A DNA stretch of 64,000 bases, taken from positions 25,062 through 89,061 of the forward strand of contig UZAN01040161.1 in NCBI GenBank assembly GCA_900618425.1, read 5' to 3'. The notes beneath the pieces were generated by a model. It did no database searches, was not told where the DNA came from, and saw only the letters and a list, made by a program, of their open reading frames with translations. Positions 34,795 to 47,084 of the stretch are shown one piece after another (position 1 is the first letter of the stretch; each line of letters opens with the position of its first letter). The translations under genes and the position numbers were made by a program. The DNA is from Echinostoma caproni (Eukaryota; Platyhelminthes; Trematoda; Plagiorchiida; Echinostomatidae).

Positions 34795-35068
34795 TTTTAG
34801 GGATACGATTCCTGGTGATTATGCTAACATCATTCTGTGTATTAACGGTATTAGTTGCTGATAACCGAAGGTTCAATTAATTCAGTTCTCTATCCTTGTC
34901 CGCATTCAGCAAGTATTGATTACTTGATGAATTCAAGAAATTGTCTGTTTTATCAATAAGCATCCTCCTCACTTGTCAAACCTAGAACCATTAGTCTTGA
35001 GTTGGTTCGTACATTTGTGATTTTCAGGTAAATACGGTTTTTCCTAAATGTTATTGACATTTTATTAG

Positions 35069-35174
35069 CAATCTGCCATCTGTTTGTGAAAAGAAGAAAG
35101 TAAATGACCTAACAGAACACGTTGATTTCTTGCGAAAGTTGAAGTTTGATCTACTGCTGCATATTTCTTCCTGA
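35069..35174 (+). CDS. Candidate terminal exon with poly(A) signal
   Basis: The acceptor TTGACATTTTATTAG ends at 35068. After one base the frame reads NLPSVCEKKKVNDLTEHVDF then RKLKFDLLLHISS and stops at TGA 35172-35174. AATAAA at 35195-35200 is well placed for cleavage. The charged, helix-like sequence is plausible protein. It enters with one base, matching the two bases left by the well-supported exon at 25949-26133, which would join as Ser. Linking the two is an inference (one chance in three for phase). Confidence 0.35.
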
Positions 35175-36002
35175 GATTCACAACAATCACCAAAAATAAA
35201 TTGTTATGCGCGTTCGTATATTATGTTTCCCGGTAATATATGACGTCAATGTTAGAGTAGAGATAAACAGAAACAGCTTTTCTGTGGCACAGCTTCAGTA
35301 ATAGAAATTGTACTCATTCATCGGTAATGCATTTACTTTTTACTGCGAGCAGAAAATCTTAGTGATATCTTGTTGCAGCGTGAATAACGTCACAAGAAAT
35401 TTCGATCTCTGTTTTACCTCTTGAATAAATTCACTCGGCGCTATTTCCCTCGTGGACCGCTGACTTTCCCAAGTGTTCAGTGTTCCCTTCTAATAATTCT
35501 TTATTCCTTACATTATTGTACACTGAAGTCACGTATTCACAAGTGAGGTTTTTCTTATGAATAACATTTGATTATTTTGATTTATTTTGATTATATCAAG
35601 CCTTGTTGCATGAGTGTATCCCATTCTACACTGACTCATGGCGAATTTCAATCCTCTTCCCACTCAGTTTGATATAAATCTGTGCCAAGTAGCTTGATGT
35701 GAATCCACCTTGCTTTAAAGAATTTTATTGGTTTCTGCAACATGTGCTTTGAATCTTGGTGATAGTAACCGTATTCCTTGGCAATGACCAAAAGTCACTT
35801 CTATCTCTATTTTGCATGAAATCGGCCATGATACGGACGATAACCACGCGCCTTCTCACGAGAACAAACCGGACTGATAAAAGGGTAACCATTATTGTTT
35901 AGTAATTCGCTGATTTGAAATCATGAACGAACTCGACCAAGAAAATGATATGTTCACCAACTATAAAAATTGAAGCAGGCCTTCCCCGAGATTAATGTCT
36001 AG

Positions 36003-36115
36003 AGAAAAGACCATATTGCAATGCTGCCCAATTTGTGTCCAGGACGATTTCGCTGCATTTCAACATGATGCATACTGCAGAAAATACTATGTCTATATAG
36101 GGGTTTGCATGGTAA
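36003..36115 (-). repeat. PLE-flanking repeat E, left arm
   Basis: The reverse complement matches 51290-51403 closely (shared: GTATTTTCTGCAGTATGCA, AAATCGTCCTGGACA, GCATTGCAAT-TGGTCTTTTC). A shorter match sits at 37611-37653 in opposite orientation. It lies just beyond the 3' end of the PLE at 36190-37623. Its translation (NPYIDIVFSAVC) resembles that of the 51.3-kb copy (NPYISIVFSAVC). Confidence 0.8.
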
Positions 36116-36189
36116 CAAAGTAAAGCAGAGCACAATAAAACAGAGCAAACATAAAGTTGGGGTGGGTAAAGGACCATGTTACTAGGGTA

Positions 36190-37623
36190 GGGACAGGCTA
36201 GCATAAAGTTCCTTTTGTTGACAAAGAGGGAGGAGCTCAATCGATTAATCACAATCGCTTCAGCATACCTTAGCAATCTTGCTACTCGTGACTTGTTCAA
36301 TCCCAAAAGGCTGTTCTTCGGTCGATCTGGTTTTGCGTCATTAGATGTCGAGCAATGACTGAGGGCGGGGTCTTGTGATTTTGACCTCTAATCATCTGAT
36401 TTTGGACCCAATTTGAAATATGTTCCATCACCCGATTGCGTAACTATCACTCTGTTGTGCCCACGAAAGTGGCTCTGACAACACATTGAAATTGGTAGAT
36501 CAGATTGTGGTTGACGTGCACAGGTAGACGTTCTTTTGCAAGGGGTGTGGATATTCTTGTTGTCCAGTAGACGATTTGGGGGTCGGCTGCAAAGTAGATT
36601 GGAGCGATTAATGGTCTCAGTCGTTTGTTAGGAAGACAGCTTACGTCATCAGCACTGAATTGCAACTCTCGGTTTGCAATTCTTCGGGGTAAGCTTTTTT
36701 GCTAACAACTTCCTAAGGTTTTGCAGTTATTTTTCGATTCTGTCTTTCGTGTAGATTCGCCTTCTTCTATCCAATAAGGTCCAAAGAAGACCATGTTTAT
36801 ACTCCAGGGACATAAAGCTCTCGAATTCTAAATATTAGACTGGCCAGGATTCTTTCCGATTAACGGATCGAGCAACTGTTCCGTCTTCTCTTGTAGTCGT
36901 GCTAATGTCAAGGGACTGGGGTGTGTTATTGCAGTTAGATTCCATAGTGAATTGTATATGTGGATGTAGACTGTTGAGTGTATCCACAATTATCATAGCT
37001 TTTTCTGAGCCTTCTGTTATGACCAGGGTGTCGTCGACGTATCGTTTGTGCAGGATAGCTTGCCCCAGAACATTACTTACTTTTTGTTCCAGATGTACCC
37101 TGAACAAGTCTGCCAGGACTGGGCCTAGAGGGCTACCCATAGCGACACCACCGATTTACCTGAACGCACTTCTTTGAAAAGACAAAAACATGTCGATTGT
37201 GCGGAGTAGTAACATACGCTCAATGAGGGACACTGGTAGACTCAGTGGAATTTGTTCCTTCCCTAAAAGATCGCGGATGATTTGTACGACCTCAGAAAAT
37301 GGTAAAATAGTGAGCATGGATTGGGCATCGAAGGGATTTATATGCGTTGCTTCTATGGTAATCTTGTTCAAAATTTCCACCAATTCAAAACTGTACTTGA
37401 CTGAATATTTGACCATTGATCCATGGACTGGTTCTAACACCTTAACCAGCCATTGCGCCATTTTCAGCTGGGATGAGTTCGTCATGGATAGAGTTGGTCT
37501 GAGTGGCAAGGCTGTCTTGTGAGGTTTCGGCAGGCGATAAAGTTGGGAAATCTGATCTCCTTCGTCTTTAGGTCCTGGGCGGTGTTCGCAACCATAATAT
37601 GTCCTTATAATCATCCTGGACAT
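36190..37623 (-). mobile_element. Penelope-like element: RT and GIY-YIG endonuclease, near-complete 3' part
   Basis: Minus strand. From 37623 the frame shows LYRLPKPHKTALPLRPTLSM (PLE motif), FDAQSMLTILPFSEV (finger/palm), then after one in-frame TAA (37156-37158) GGVAMGSPLGPVLADLF and KRYVDDTLVI with the YVDD catalytic pair intact. The frame stays the same across the stop. Next come FMSLEYKHGLLWTLLDRRRR, then with a frameshift RISTPLAKERLPVH, LIYQFQC and ATFVGTTE (GIY-YIG start), RNRVMEHISNWVQ and, to about 36190, KIAKVC-like then LFVNKRNFM. The RT N-terminus is missing. Stops and shifts make it non-functional, yet it is the best-kept PLE here. Flanked by inverted copies of repeat E. Confidence 0.9.
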
Positions 37624-37653
37624 AAATTGCGCAACGTTGCTATATGGTCATAT
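37611..37653 (+). repeat. PLE-flanking repeat E, right arm
   Basis: ATCCTGGACATAAATTG and CTATATGGTCAT match repeat E (36003-36115 minus, 51290-51403 plus). The arm is inverted relative to the left arm, so the PLE sits between inverted repeats. It overlaps the 5' edge of the readable PLE frame by about 10 nt. Confidence 0.6.
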
Positions 37654-37729
37654 CTTTCGAAGTTATACAAATTCACATTATGTTTCAATAAAAAACATTG
37701 CTCATCTGAAAAATATTCAGACTGAGGTT

Positions 37730-40700
37730 ACCAACGAGTTATTACAAGATATTTTTCCTCAAAAGGCTCTCTGAATCGTGCATCATTGAACTCAACGAAT
37801 CCCGTAAACTCAGTTACCTTTCCATTACAGCTTTTTATTTATAACCGAATTAACCATGAATGAACCAATGTTAATTCATCGGATACCAGTCAATGTTTTA
37901 GCCTTGACAACAGAAAATCCAGGTTGCCGTCATTCGCCATGTTTAAAGGTATCATCTCAGCGACGGCGTTTTTTTTCAAAAGTATTTCAAACAGTACACT
38001 GAATGATCGCAAACAAAGTAGATCTGTTTAAATAAATCGTAACTAACAGTGCACATCTTGCAAACGTTGAAAGATAAGGAATTTTTTCTTCAGATAAGAA
38101 CTCACTAAATTTTATAACACCCGCTTGTAATTGGTCAGTATCTGTGAGACCGGAGAATTGACGACAAATACCAGTGAAACTACATTCACAAATTCATAAA
38201 ATTTATGGTCAAAAGCAACCCTGGTTTATTGTAATAATCGTTGATGAAATAAGAGCTCCAATTTGTAATAAAATCTCTGCCCTTTATATGTTTTTGAAGA
38301 AGTCTTACTAGCCCGTGGGTGTGTATGTGTGGAGTGTAAAATGCAGAATTCCGGAGGTCGCATATCAAATCAACCTTGAAATGATTGATGACGAAAGAGG
38401 CAAGAGCTCACTGAGCTTAGTGCGTGAATCACCTGAAATTGAGTGGTTACAGTGTGAATGAATGTGATGCTTTACAGATCTATTTGTGTCAAGTGGTGAG
38501 TCTACATATACTTCACAAAATCTGTGATCGTAAATTTTACCTATCGAATCACTGGAAAGAAACTGAACATCTAGCAGTTTTATCCGTAAATGATAGTAGT
38601 TTCGAGGAAAGGTGGTATAGGGTTTGTGAATGCAGATACATGAAAGAATATGCAGGAGATCACAGAATAAGCTGTAAAAGTTGACTGTGAATGTCTCAAG
38701 CCACTACAGTTAAATGCAGGAAAATCATGATAGGTTGTTGTGTTCGGGTCACCCATTCGAGGGCAAGTAGTTACATCAAACGAGTGGGTTAGAGACTAAT
38801 TTGCCTTGATATATATCAGTAAGAAGAGAACGCGTAACGAAGAGCTGCTAATTGATCCGATTTGAGAAGGGACCCCCAAAAACAGAGGTTCGCTTACGGT
38901 CTGTATTCGGATATACTACAGAACTGAGTGCTTCCATTACAAAGGGGTTAGAACAACCCATATTGCACCAGATGGAGAAAATAAATGGATAGCGGGATTA
39001 ATTCAGCAGATTTGAGACGAATTGGACAATCTATAATCATTGAAAAGTCTGTGGAAATCGGAATGCATACTACGACCAGGAGTATGCACGATTGCTGACC
39101 TATAGTCAACCAGGTGAATCCTTCATGTTTGCGGACACATCTCAGTTCCGCTTCATTTTCTTTGTCAAACGTCCTCCCAGGTATCGTTCTATACAATACT
39201 GATATACGAATTTCCATTGAAAACCAATTTTTTTGAACATATGTCCTTTTATTATCATAAATAAACACCCGATTTTTGTGTTGATTTAACTAAGGAAGCA
39301 TACGAATTAATTGTCGGTGTATATAAATCCTTACTAAGGTATATAATTCTACTACTGATCTGATTTCCTAAACTTCAACTGATTACGAAAGGAATTACAT
39401 TTTTAAGCATACAATTTCGAGGCACAGAAAACCTGCTGACAATATTCCCGATTCAGTGATTGGAAGAAAACGGTCAGCACACAAATGTGTTTTCTTTGTT
39501 ATATCCACCGACGAAATGAACGCTAATTTATGACAGGAAGTGAGAGCAGTCACATTTGCGACGGAAATTGGAGTTTATAAAGCAATAATTTAATTGTGAT
39601 AACTGCTATGATTAGATTTTGTGTGCGTTTGTGGGGAAGGTAAATAACGGAGAGTGGTCGGGAAAGGGTGGGTAAGCGAGTAAGTGAGAAGTAACGAACA
39701 ACTGTGAATGTATGACGACGGTAATACCAGTGTTCTTACGAACTTTTTATGAACCAACAAGGAGTTGGTGGGTTTCAGTGGATGACAGTTACCTAAGCTG
39801 TTGATCAAATTCGAAATTTACCCCTAGATTATCTTAATCGACCATATAGAGAAGTCCGAAAACCGAAAGCATACTGAATGTTCGATCAAACTCAGTGAAA
39901 TGTTTCAGAATTCCCGTCTGTCGGTATTTGTCAATTGCTGTTCCCAGATGCCATCAGGTAGACGTCCCACCACACAAGTTACTGCACACCAGCAAATGGA
40001 GTAATACACATAAAACGAAGTCACATCTGGAAGCAATATTTTTAGTTCCCATTGGAAAGTAAAATTTAAATTAGGATTTAAAGTGTAACAGTATAGTTTT
40101 TGAAACTTGGGGATTGTATTGCTTAATACGAACCGACGTGCGGTGGTGTTCTCCCTGTATGTGAGAAACAGAAATGGATGGAGTATGCTAACAGACCATG
40201 AATAACAGGCGTTTTTGGACGAGATTCGTTATGAGAATACGAACAAAAGGAATACAAATTAATGTAGAATAGAATTGGCAAACTTTGTTTGAGCTTGCTT
40301 CATAAAATGAAAGCGATCAAATAAGAACTAACCACGCTAAAATCACATGAAGGGTAGCAATCCAAAAATCCAATGGTTTTTGGTGAAGCGGAAGGTATTA
40401 TCATGCCAACTCAAGTGTTAAAAAACAGTGTTTTCACGGACATATTTTCATGGTGTTGTGAGGTAATACCCACAATTATGAGTAGTGTGCAAACGAATGG
40501 AATTAACGGTTTCTCACAACGGCCAAAAATGAGCAAGACCTCTTAGAGCGCATTACTGTATTCAAATAATAAAAAGTAACGCGCATGTAGAATTGGATCA
40601 TACCATTATCCATCCTGCGTGCTTGTAAGAATTATTTTGGCTTGTTCCAAAGGACAATTTATCGATTTATTTGCAGTTGTTTGTCGTAAACAGCCCTCCC

Positions 40701-40950
40701 CGCATCACTTTTTATTGTGACTATATAACAAGGATAGATCAAGGACATTTGCACAAAGTGAGGTGTGATGTATTGAGCACATCTTTGTAGAAATAAACAG
40801 ACATGTATCCTTTTGCATCGGATTTCACTGCACAAGAGGTGAATACAAATGACGTGAATCAACCTAGCTTTATACCACGGCTGAAACAGCGAATTATATA
40901 GAATTTTGGATAGAGTTTACTCCGCTTGTACTTAAGAAACTATCTTTATT
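37730..40950. other. Unassigned DNA
   Basis: No recognised element. A plus-strand 18-nt segment at 38478-38495 has splice-like borders (TTTACAG and GTGAGT) but no consistent partner. Confidence 0.45.
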
Positions 40951-40957
40951 ATTTTAG

Positions 40958-41133
40958 ATATTTCTTCTCATGATTCACTTCAAAGGTCCATAGTATATCC
41001 GTCCTCAACTTTATGTACGAGGGTAGAATGGCACCCGGTAGACAGTTTACCAGGTCGCTGCTTTGCTCTAGTGGAAGAAACTTTAAAACCCATGGTGTTC
41101 AGTATGAAAATGCTGCTTATTATTTGGCTTTGA
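40958..41133 (+). CDS. Candidate exon, function unknown
   Basis: A strong acceptor (CTATCTTTATTATTTTAG) ends at 40957. Two bases complete a codon, then the frame is open for 57 codons: ISSHDSLQRSIVYPSS, then RVEWHPVDSLPGRCFALVEE, then a hydrophobic MKMLLIIWL end and TGA 41131-41133. Several GT sites could serve as donors (for example after PMV). The only frame open from the acceptor is this one. No family recognised. Confidence 0.3.
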
Positions 41134-41642
41134 GTTGGTTTCTAACCGTAACCTTGAGAAATAGAAACTGTGAGATCTACTGTTATTCATTAGTTGACTG
41201 GAAGTTTGGATGTCATGTAACAAACCCGTTTAAAGCCTTTAGAAGCAAATAGACTTATAAGGAAGCATCAAAACTTTGTCAAACAAGAATCTTGGGTATC
41301 TGACATAATGAAAAATGCTGATTTTGTCAACGTGTATCATTTTATTTGCGAGAATGTTGCCTGAGCGGATATCTCAACGTCACCGAAGAGTTTTCTTAGA
41401 AATAATTATTTTGAGCTAACCTCGCGTCAACATTGCATCGAACGATCAGATCCCAATATTTACGTTTCAACAATCTGCAGAAATCACACTGAAAGCCTTT
41501 GGTAACTTATAATTAAAATAGAATATCCAAATGCACTAAGAAGAACCTCAAAAGGTTTACAATAAAGGTTTTAAGAAAAGAAAGTATACGTTATTTTGTT
41601 CCATATGTCTGGAAATAACAATACGCGGTCGCAATAACTTAC

Positions 41643-41663
41643 ACTTTTTCAGGTCTTCAAGAA
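41643..41663 (-). CDS. Candidate micro-exon (21 nt)
   Basis: Minus strand: acceptor GAGTTTTCTTCTGCAG, 21 nt, then GTAAGTTATT. Two of three phases contain TGA; the only open one is the phase predicted by the 55.8-kb first exon, and adds LEDLKK. A plus-strand acceptor (CACTTTTTCAG) with a 32-codon frame to 41751 overlaps the same bases; both cannot easily be real. Confidence 0.35.
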
Positions 41664-43269
41664 CTGCAGAAGAAAACTCTACGATATCATTTATTATTTA
41701 CCTAAGAAAGTATCATGCATTCCATCACCTGATTTGGAATATGTAGCCTGATATTCCTTTGTTGTGACATTTTATTACTAAACAAACTGTTTAGTTTAAA
41801 ATAAAGCCTTGTTTGCAAATGATAGCTACTTGTGTGAAATACTCATGTGAGCTCAGTCAGTCTGTATGCTGAACGCAAAGCTTTTCTTCGTTCAATTGAT
41901 TTACAAATCAATTGCGGTCACGAAGTTATGACGGAGAAGTTCAACGACGCTTTCTATGCACGCAGCATAAATTATATCGCAAACTTGATACGAAGTGAAT
42001 TTACCTATGGTCAGAAAATGATTCACTAATAAATGCTCATGAAAGTCTAGTGCAGTCTCAAATATTGTGTTTTAACGTATTCGGTGATCATAACTTTGCT
42101 CTATCATTCGACGTGTTTTGGAGACAGGCAGAAATAGACCAAGAGCAACATGAGTTCCGAATAGGTAGAGGAGTTAACGAATTACGTGCCATCCACCGCT
42201 AAGTTACCTTACACAAAAGATAACAACTATCAGAATACCAAAACAAAGGCTTGTTTGATTACGGTGAACGTTGCTTGGATTATGTCTTTATGAAGCAACA
42301 GGCTTAAGAGGTTTAAAATTACCTTGAGGGTCTTCAAACGATACAAAGTATGTTAATAGCCAGAATGCTATTTTTCTAATGACAACCGCTACTTATTTTT
42401 AGGTGTCAAGCATGCACAGGATGGGCTTAACAAGCAGCAGATAATATTTTAACTCATAAGACGTATGTTTTGGCTGGTACCATTCTGAGTTCAAGGCACA
42501 AGTTGATTCATTTGCCCCGTTTCTAACCGTTTAGTTACATGGATATGGTGAGCTGGCAACATAGGAATGCCATTTGGTTCATGAATGAAGAGACGTGATT
42601 TGCATCACACGTATGTGAGTAACAATTGATGAAAATTCTCATTTCAGATTATCTCACATTTGCGTCTGTTGTTATTCAGTACTGCATGCTGCAAGTGTTT
42701 TTCTCCTTTTTATGCATTGTGTACGAGCTTTGTATTTGGAGACTGAGCAATGAAAACTTGATCCGAAATACCAAAAAGTCAGTATGTCAATAACGAGCAC
42801 AATACAGTGCAAAGCTTTTACCGTTATTTACATAAACAACGCAGTGACGAATACACATCACCAAAGGAAACTAGTTTGGACTTTTCTTTTCTATCGTGGA
42901 TAGGTAATATTTGTGTTTTTAAGAAAAATCTTTTCTCAAGCACACTACCAGTTTGTCCTTTCCAGATTTTTATGAGGCATTATTTGTTAGATCGTCTTCA
43001 AACAATTTCTCGTACAACCAATTTAGAGAAATGCGCCTCCATACCAAATCTTTGGGTGTGTGGCCTCGCGTCAAAAAATCCTAGTTCCGTTATCTGCTGT
43101 TGAATCTGGATGTTATCACTAGACACATTTTGGACCATGAAGTGAAACTAGCAAAGCCGATTTGGAGGACTACAATACGCCTTTGCGCCTACCTTTAACA
43201 GCAACCCGAATTAATGTGCATCACTTCGGAAAAGATCACACTACGTTACCAAATCCTTAGACGCATCAG

Positions 43270-44210
43270 CAAAATCTGTAAGATGCTTTTTCTTAGATTT
43301 TGCATCGGCGTTTGACTCAGTTACACGTTCCGTCCTCCCTCGTAAGATGAAGTCATTTGGCTGTCCCAAACACCTACTGGAGTGGCTCGTTGACCACTTC
43401 ACAAACAGAACTCAGTATACTCAACCCAGTAAGAAAACAACTAAACCGCGCGTGAACAACTAAGGAGTGCCACCGGGTGCTGTACTATCTCCTTTCTTGT
43501 ATTCTACCTACATCAGTGACCTATCAGCGAGTTCTCCAGCCTAATTAGTTAGATACGCTGACGGTGTAGCCCTTTGCCAAGCCATTTATGTGCCTGAGGA
43601 TCTTCTAAATTTCTCGAATAATCAGTTGGATATCTACAAATTTTCCGTTCATTCTGGACTATCCATGAATTTGTCCAAGTGCTTCGAATGAACTTTCTCC
43701 CTCTATCAATCTACTTATATTCGTTACCCTTTGGTCATAAACAGGGAGTTCAATCCTTGAAATATTTAGCATTTACAATTGACACAAACTTAAGGTGGAG
43801 ATCCCAGATTTAAAACTCTGTAAGGAAATGTTGCGGATTACCTTTTCAACTGCGAAGGCTGAAGCGGTTCAGCGCCAAACAGTGTTTTTCGCTTTCTTCT
43901 TTATTGTGCCCCGGTGACTTTCGCTGGTCTACACAAGAATGACTTCCAAATCCTTCGTCGAGGTTTGTCGATCATTGGTGTTGTGTATTTTATACCCGTA
44001 GATGATCTATCTAAAAGGCTTTGTGAACTTCACTTGTTTGAATGTGAAACATTTGCTCAGAAAATCCTCTCTGACCTAAATCGTCCTTTACATGGCGGTA
44101 TATTACAATGGTACTCGCATTCACCTGCGCATTATACAAATCGATTACTACCCTCTCTTATTAACTACTACAGAAATTTCTCTTTTCCGTATCTCGCGGG
44201 GAACCTTGTA
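43270..44210 (+). pseudogene. LINE reverse transcriptase to C-terminus, decayed
   Basis: Plus strand: RCFFLDFASAFDSVTRSVLP, then LLEWLVDHFTNRTQYT, GVPPGAVLSPFLYSTYISDL and VRYADGVALC, where the catalytic YADD has become YADG. After shifts come LKYLAFTIDTNLRWRSQI and, from 43914, a 100-codon clean stretch starting TFAGLHKNDFQILRRGLSII through RPLHGGIL to FPYLAGNLV, the typical C-terminal segment of this LINE group. The open frame runs on to 44414 into (ATTTAAATACAAATAC-like) tail sequence. Several stops; no endonuclease seen. Clade not assigned. Confidence 0.85.
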
Positions 44211-44419
44211 AACCGACGGGGCGTTTCTTCTGAATTCCTCAACAACCTTGGTGGCTGGATGTTTTACTCATATTATTTCCTTCTTTTGATTAGCTTTGCA
44301 ATTTTTGACTTAATTGCGGACATAGTTTCACTTTTATTTAAATACAAATACAAATACTGTCGTCCGTTCTTAATCCCATCACACGTACGTGGGTTGAGCC
44401 GAGCAATAAAATGAACCAA

Positions 44420-45540
44420 AATCGGTGATGAAAACTCTGCTAAGGTTGAAGATTACCTAGAGGGAGAATGGAAATGTATTCTAGAAGATATTATCATACG
44501 GTTGATATTGCATGCTGTTTGATGTATGGAAGGTGTTACATCATTTTAGTTGGAGGAGAAACGTTATTTGCGCGAACCGATTCATTGTGGAACGTACGAG
44601 AGGCACGCAAAACTCAAATCGTCAGTGAACGATCAGTCTAGCGGATTGTTCGCTTCATTGCGGGTTATTATTGTGTTTAAGTTATATAAGCTATACAATG
44701 TCAGGGACAAAAATAAACTTCCGTTTGTNGAAATTTGAAGAAGGCGTATTTACATACACCAATATTCCGGAGAAGGTAATGTTAAAATGCCCGAGTTTGA
44801 CGGGTAATAAAGTTTAAAAGGACGAGTTGTTCGCGCAGCCATTCGATTGACAGTGAACAATCTAATTTATAGAGTAAGACAGCATGGTAAATTAGTTAAA
44901 TTGAACTTAAAGTCATGCGCACTTACAGGCATTTGCTGTTAATTTAGTTGAACCGAATACGTGACAGTTAGCCCGGAGTATATTTCAAAGGTAAATGAAA
45001 AAGAAACAGCCATCACACTGAGGAAATCACAGCGAATTCAGAGAGCTGCATTTTGTTAAAGTTCATCTTATCGTTTATCTTATCCACAAACGATTTGCGT
45101 AACGTATATAAATAATTTAAGTAATAATCATAGTAGCGAACGGTGTTCTCGAACAGATTTCTTTACACTTCGTTTCCATATATAATTTGATCATAGTGTA
45201 TATATATGATTGGCAGATTAAAGTTCAGTTAGTAACGATGACACAGGCGAGCAAACAGGTCAAACGAATATGACAAGGCTAGTGATAATCAATGCTATAT
45301 TCGTGGAGGGGTTTAAAGAACAAAGGTCAAGTGGAAAAGTTTAGAGAGTTTGGCAGAATAAAATGAAAGTCGTGAGCTAAGACGGGAGAGCGGGATGGAT
45401 TTACGTATAATGCAGTAGAAACTATATGTAATGCATAGCAAGTTATATAATAAGGAGACTGGAGACAAAAAAAATTGATGGTTCTCAAGATTGTGGCTGA
45501 TGATACTAGATGATGTGGAGGGTTTGGGAGGTGGGCTGAT
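44420..45540. other. Unassigned DNA
   Basis: One ambiguous base at 44729; nothing recognised. Confidence 0.45.
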
Positions 45541-45554
45541 GCCCCCTTTTATTC

Positions 45555-46700
45555 ACAGTCAGTCCGCTGTCCAGATCAGGGAAACAACAGTGTCCGGATC
45601 AGCAATTTTGTGCTGGAATAACTCAGGATTGAAAATACGAATTGCAATTACCTCGGGCGTGTCTAAACAGCGCTTTTTTACCTTAGTATATATCCGGGGT
45701 GTAGTGAATGCATCCAACTTGTTCATAACATGCCCTCTATCAACTGGATCATCAAGAGTCGAGCTGCAAATGTATCTAAGCGTTCCTCTGTAGAGAGCAG
45801 CGGGACAGTGCTCAGCAAAACGTTTTGAGAAACGCCTGATTATACATCCAATGTATCTCATATATCAAATGCATGTGAAAATATACAAAATGAAGAATTC
45901 GGACAGTTCAGGTAGCTAATATTTTATTTTCTGGGACATCAAAGGCTGAGTGGTAGTTATGAGATACGATTGAGCTGCAGGAATTCTTCTGGAGGTCACT
46001 TCGGACAAATGTCCTATGATAAACTCTTAGACATCGTCGCCATTAAACGGCACGGTGAGGAAAGTTTCCTTGAGAGGAACAGCCAGGCTTTTGCTCATAT
46101 TGGTCTTCATTCGTGTGTTTTGACAATAAAAGACTCCGGGTAACTATCTGACCCAAGTGCGTCATGAATAAAACGTATCTTGAACTGTAGTGTATCAACA
46201 CAGCGAATCGCACTCGCTCGGTATGATAAATATCTGATCAGGTTGTGTTTGTATTTCAGGGGGACAAAGCTACAAAAATGCGTTAACTGTTTTGCGGAAA
46301 ATGTGATAAGACTACCGTCGAGGAATCTGGCATATCTTTTGAAATATCGGATTGTCTCTCAAATTTTCGTTTTCTAGGTTGTCTAGGAAAATATCTGCCA
46401 AAATGGGACCTACTGAAACCTCATGTCTACCCCGTTGACTTGTCTGTAAAATTGTTCATTGTAAAAAGCTGTATGTTAAATACACATCCGAGAATTGGGT
46501 CTTTCAATTTGTTAACCACAATTTGGACGCGAATGTTGCTGGAAACTAAGAAGCCACCTATAAGATCAACTATCTCTATCAGCGGTACATTTGTATACAA
46601 GGATTGAAAATCGAAGGACATCATAGTTTTCTTGACAGTATTGAGGTTTTCTATCTTCCTTATAAACTTGGACGTATCCGTCAGGCCGTTTGGCAATCTT
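45555..46700 (-). pseudogene. Penelope-like element, second long copy
   Basis: Minus strand, in order: MMSFDFQSLYTNVPLIEIVD (RT), a degenerate equivalent of GxAMGSPLGP, SFVPLKYKHNLIRYL and SYPESFI (RT end/linker), then RYIGCIIRRFSKRFAEHCPA (GIY-YIG with the YIG box and EHxPA). PEVIAIRIFNPELFQHK follows, ending ADPDTVVSLIWTAD near 45559. The endonuclease keeps a 100-codon open frame while the RT palm is broken by stops and shifts. Its C-terminus differs from the LPW type of other copies, so it is a second PLE lineage. Confidence 0.85.
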
Positions 46701-46757
46701 TCGATATGATGAAAATATATTTTATGCCATTATCATGTCATCGTCATATAAACTCAC

Positions 46758-46781
46758 GAATATTCTTGAAGATATAAAGAA
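46758..46781 (-). CDS. Candidate micro-exon (24 nt)
   Basis: Minus strand: acceptor TATTGATAATTCAG (moderate), 24 nt, then GTGAGTTTAT. In the common phase it adds LYIFKNI. It sits just upstream of the PLE on the same strand, so it could also be part of that element's flank. Confidence 0.25.
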
Positions 46782-47084
46782 CTGAATTATCAATAGATGT
46801 TAAAAGGTGTTTGTGTTTGTGAATAACCAATATATTACTTCATTTTATTCATAGCCTATTGATAAATTACACATGCCAAGTAATAAACATCTATCGGAAA
46901 TCGATTGGAAGAATATCTAAACCAAATTGTGTCCTTGAAGTATTCAAAAATGGATTCAATGTACCCCGGGCTTGTAAATTCGACTGTTTTTTTATCACGT
47001 GGACGAAAAACTTTATTCAATGATATTTTACCTGGAAGAAACCCAAACATTATCCAAATACAACTTTTCCGTTTATCGCCTAAG

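Noticed and set aside
38478..38495. Plus-strand 18-nt segment between TTTACAG and GTGAGT
   Set aside because: No plus-strand series of matching phase; on this strand three-divisible lengths occur at the chance rate.
38948..39268. 106-codon minus frame
   Set aside because: No convincing acceptor or donor and no recognised motif.
41653..41751. Plus-strand frame VFKNCRRKLYDIIYYL after a CACTTTTTCAG acceptor
   Set aside because: Plausible alone, but it overlaps the minus-strand micro-exon candidate and has no donor or poly(A) signal; not enough to call.
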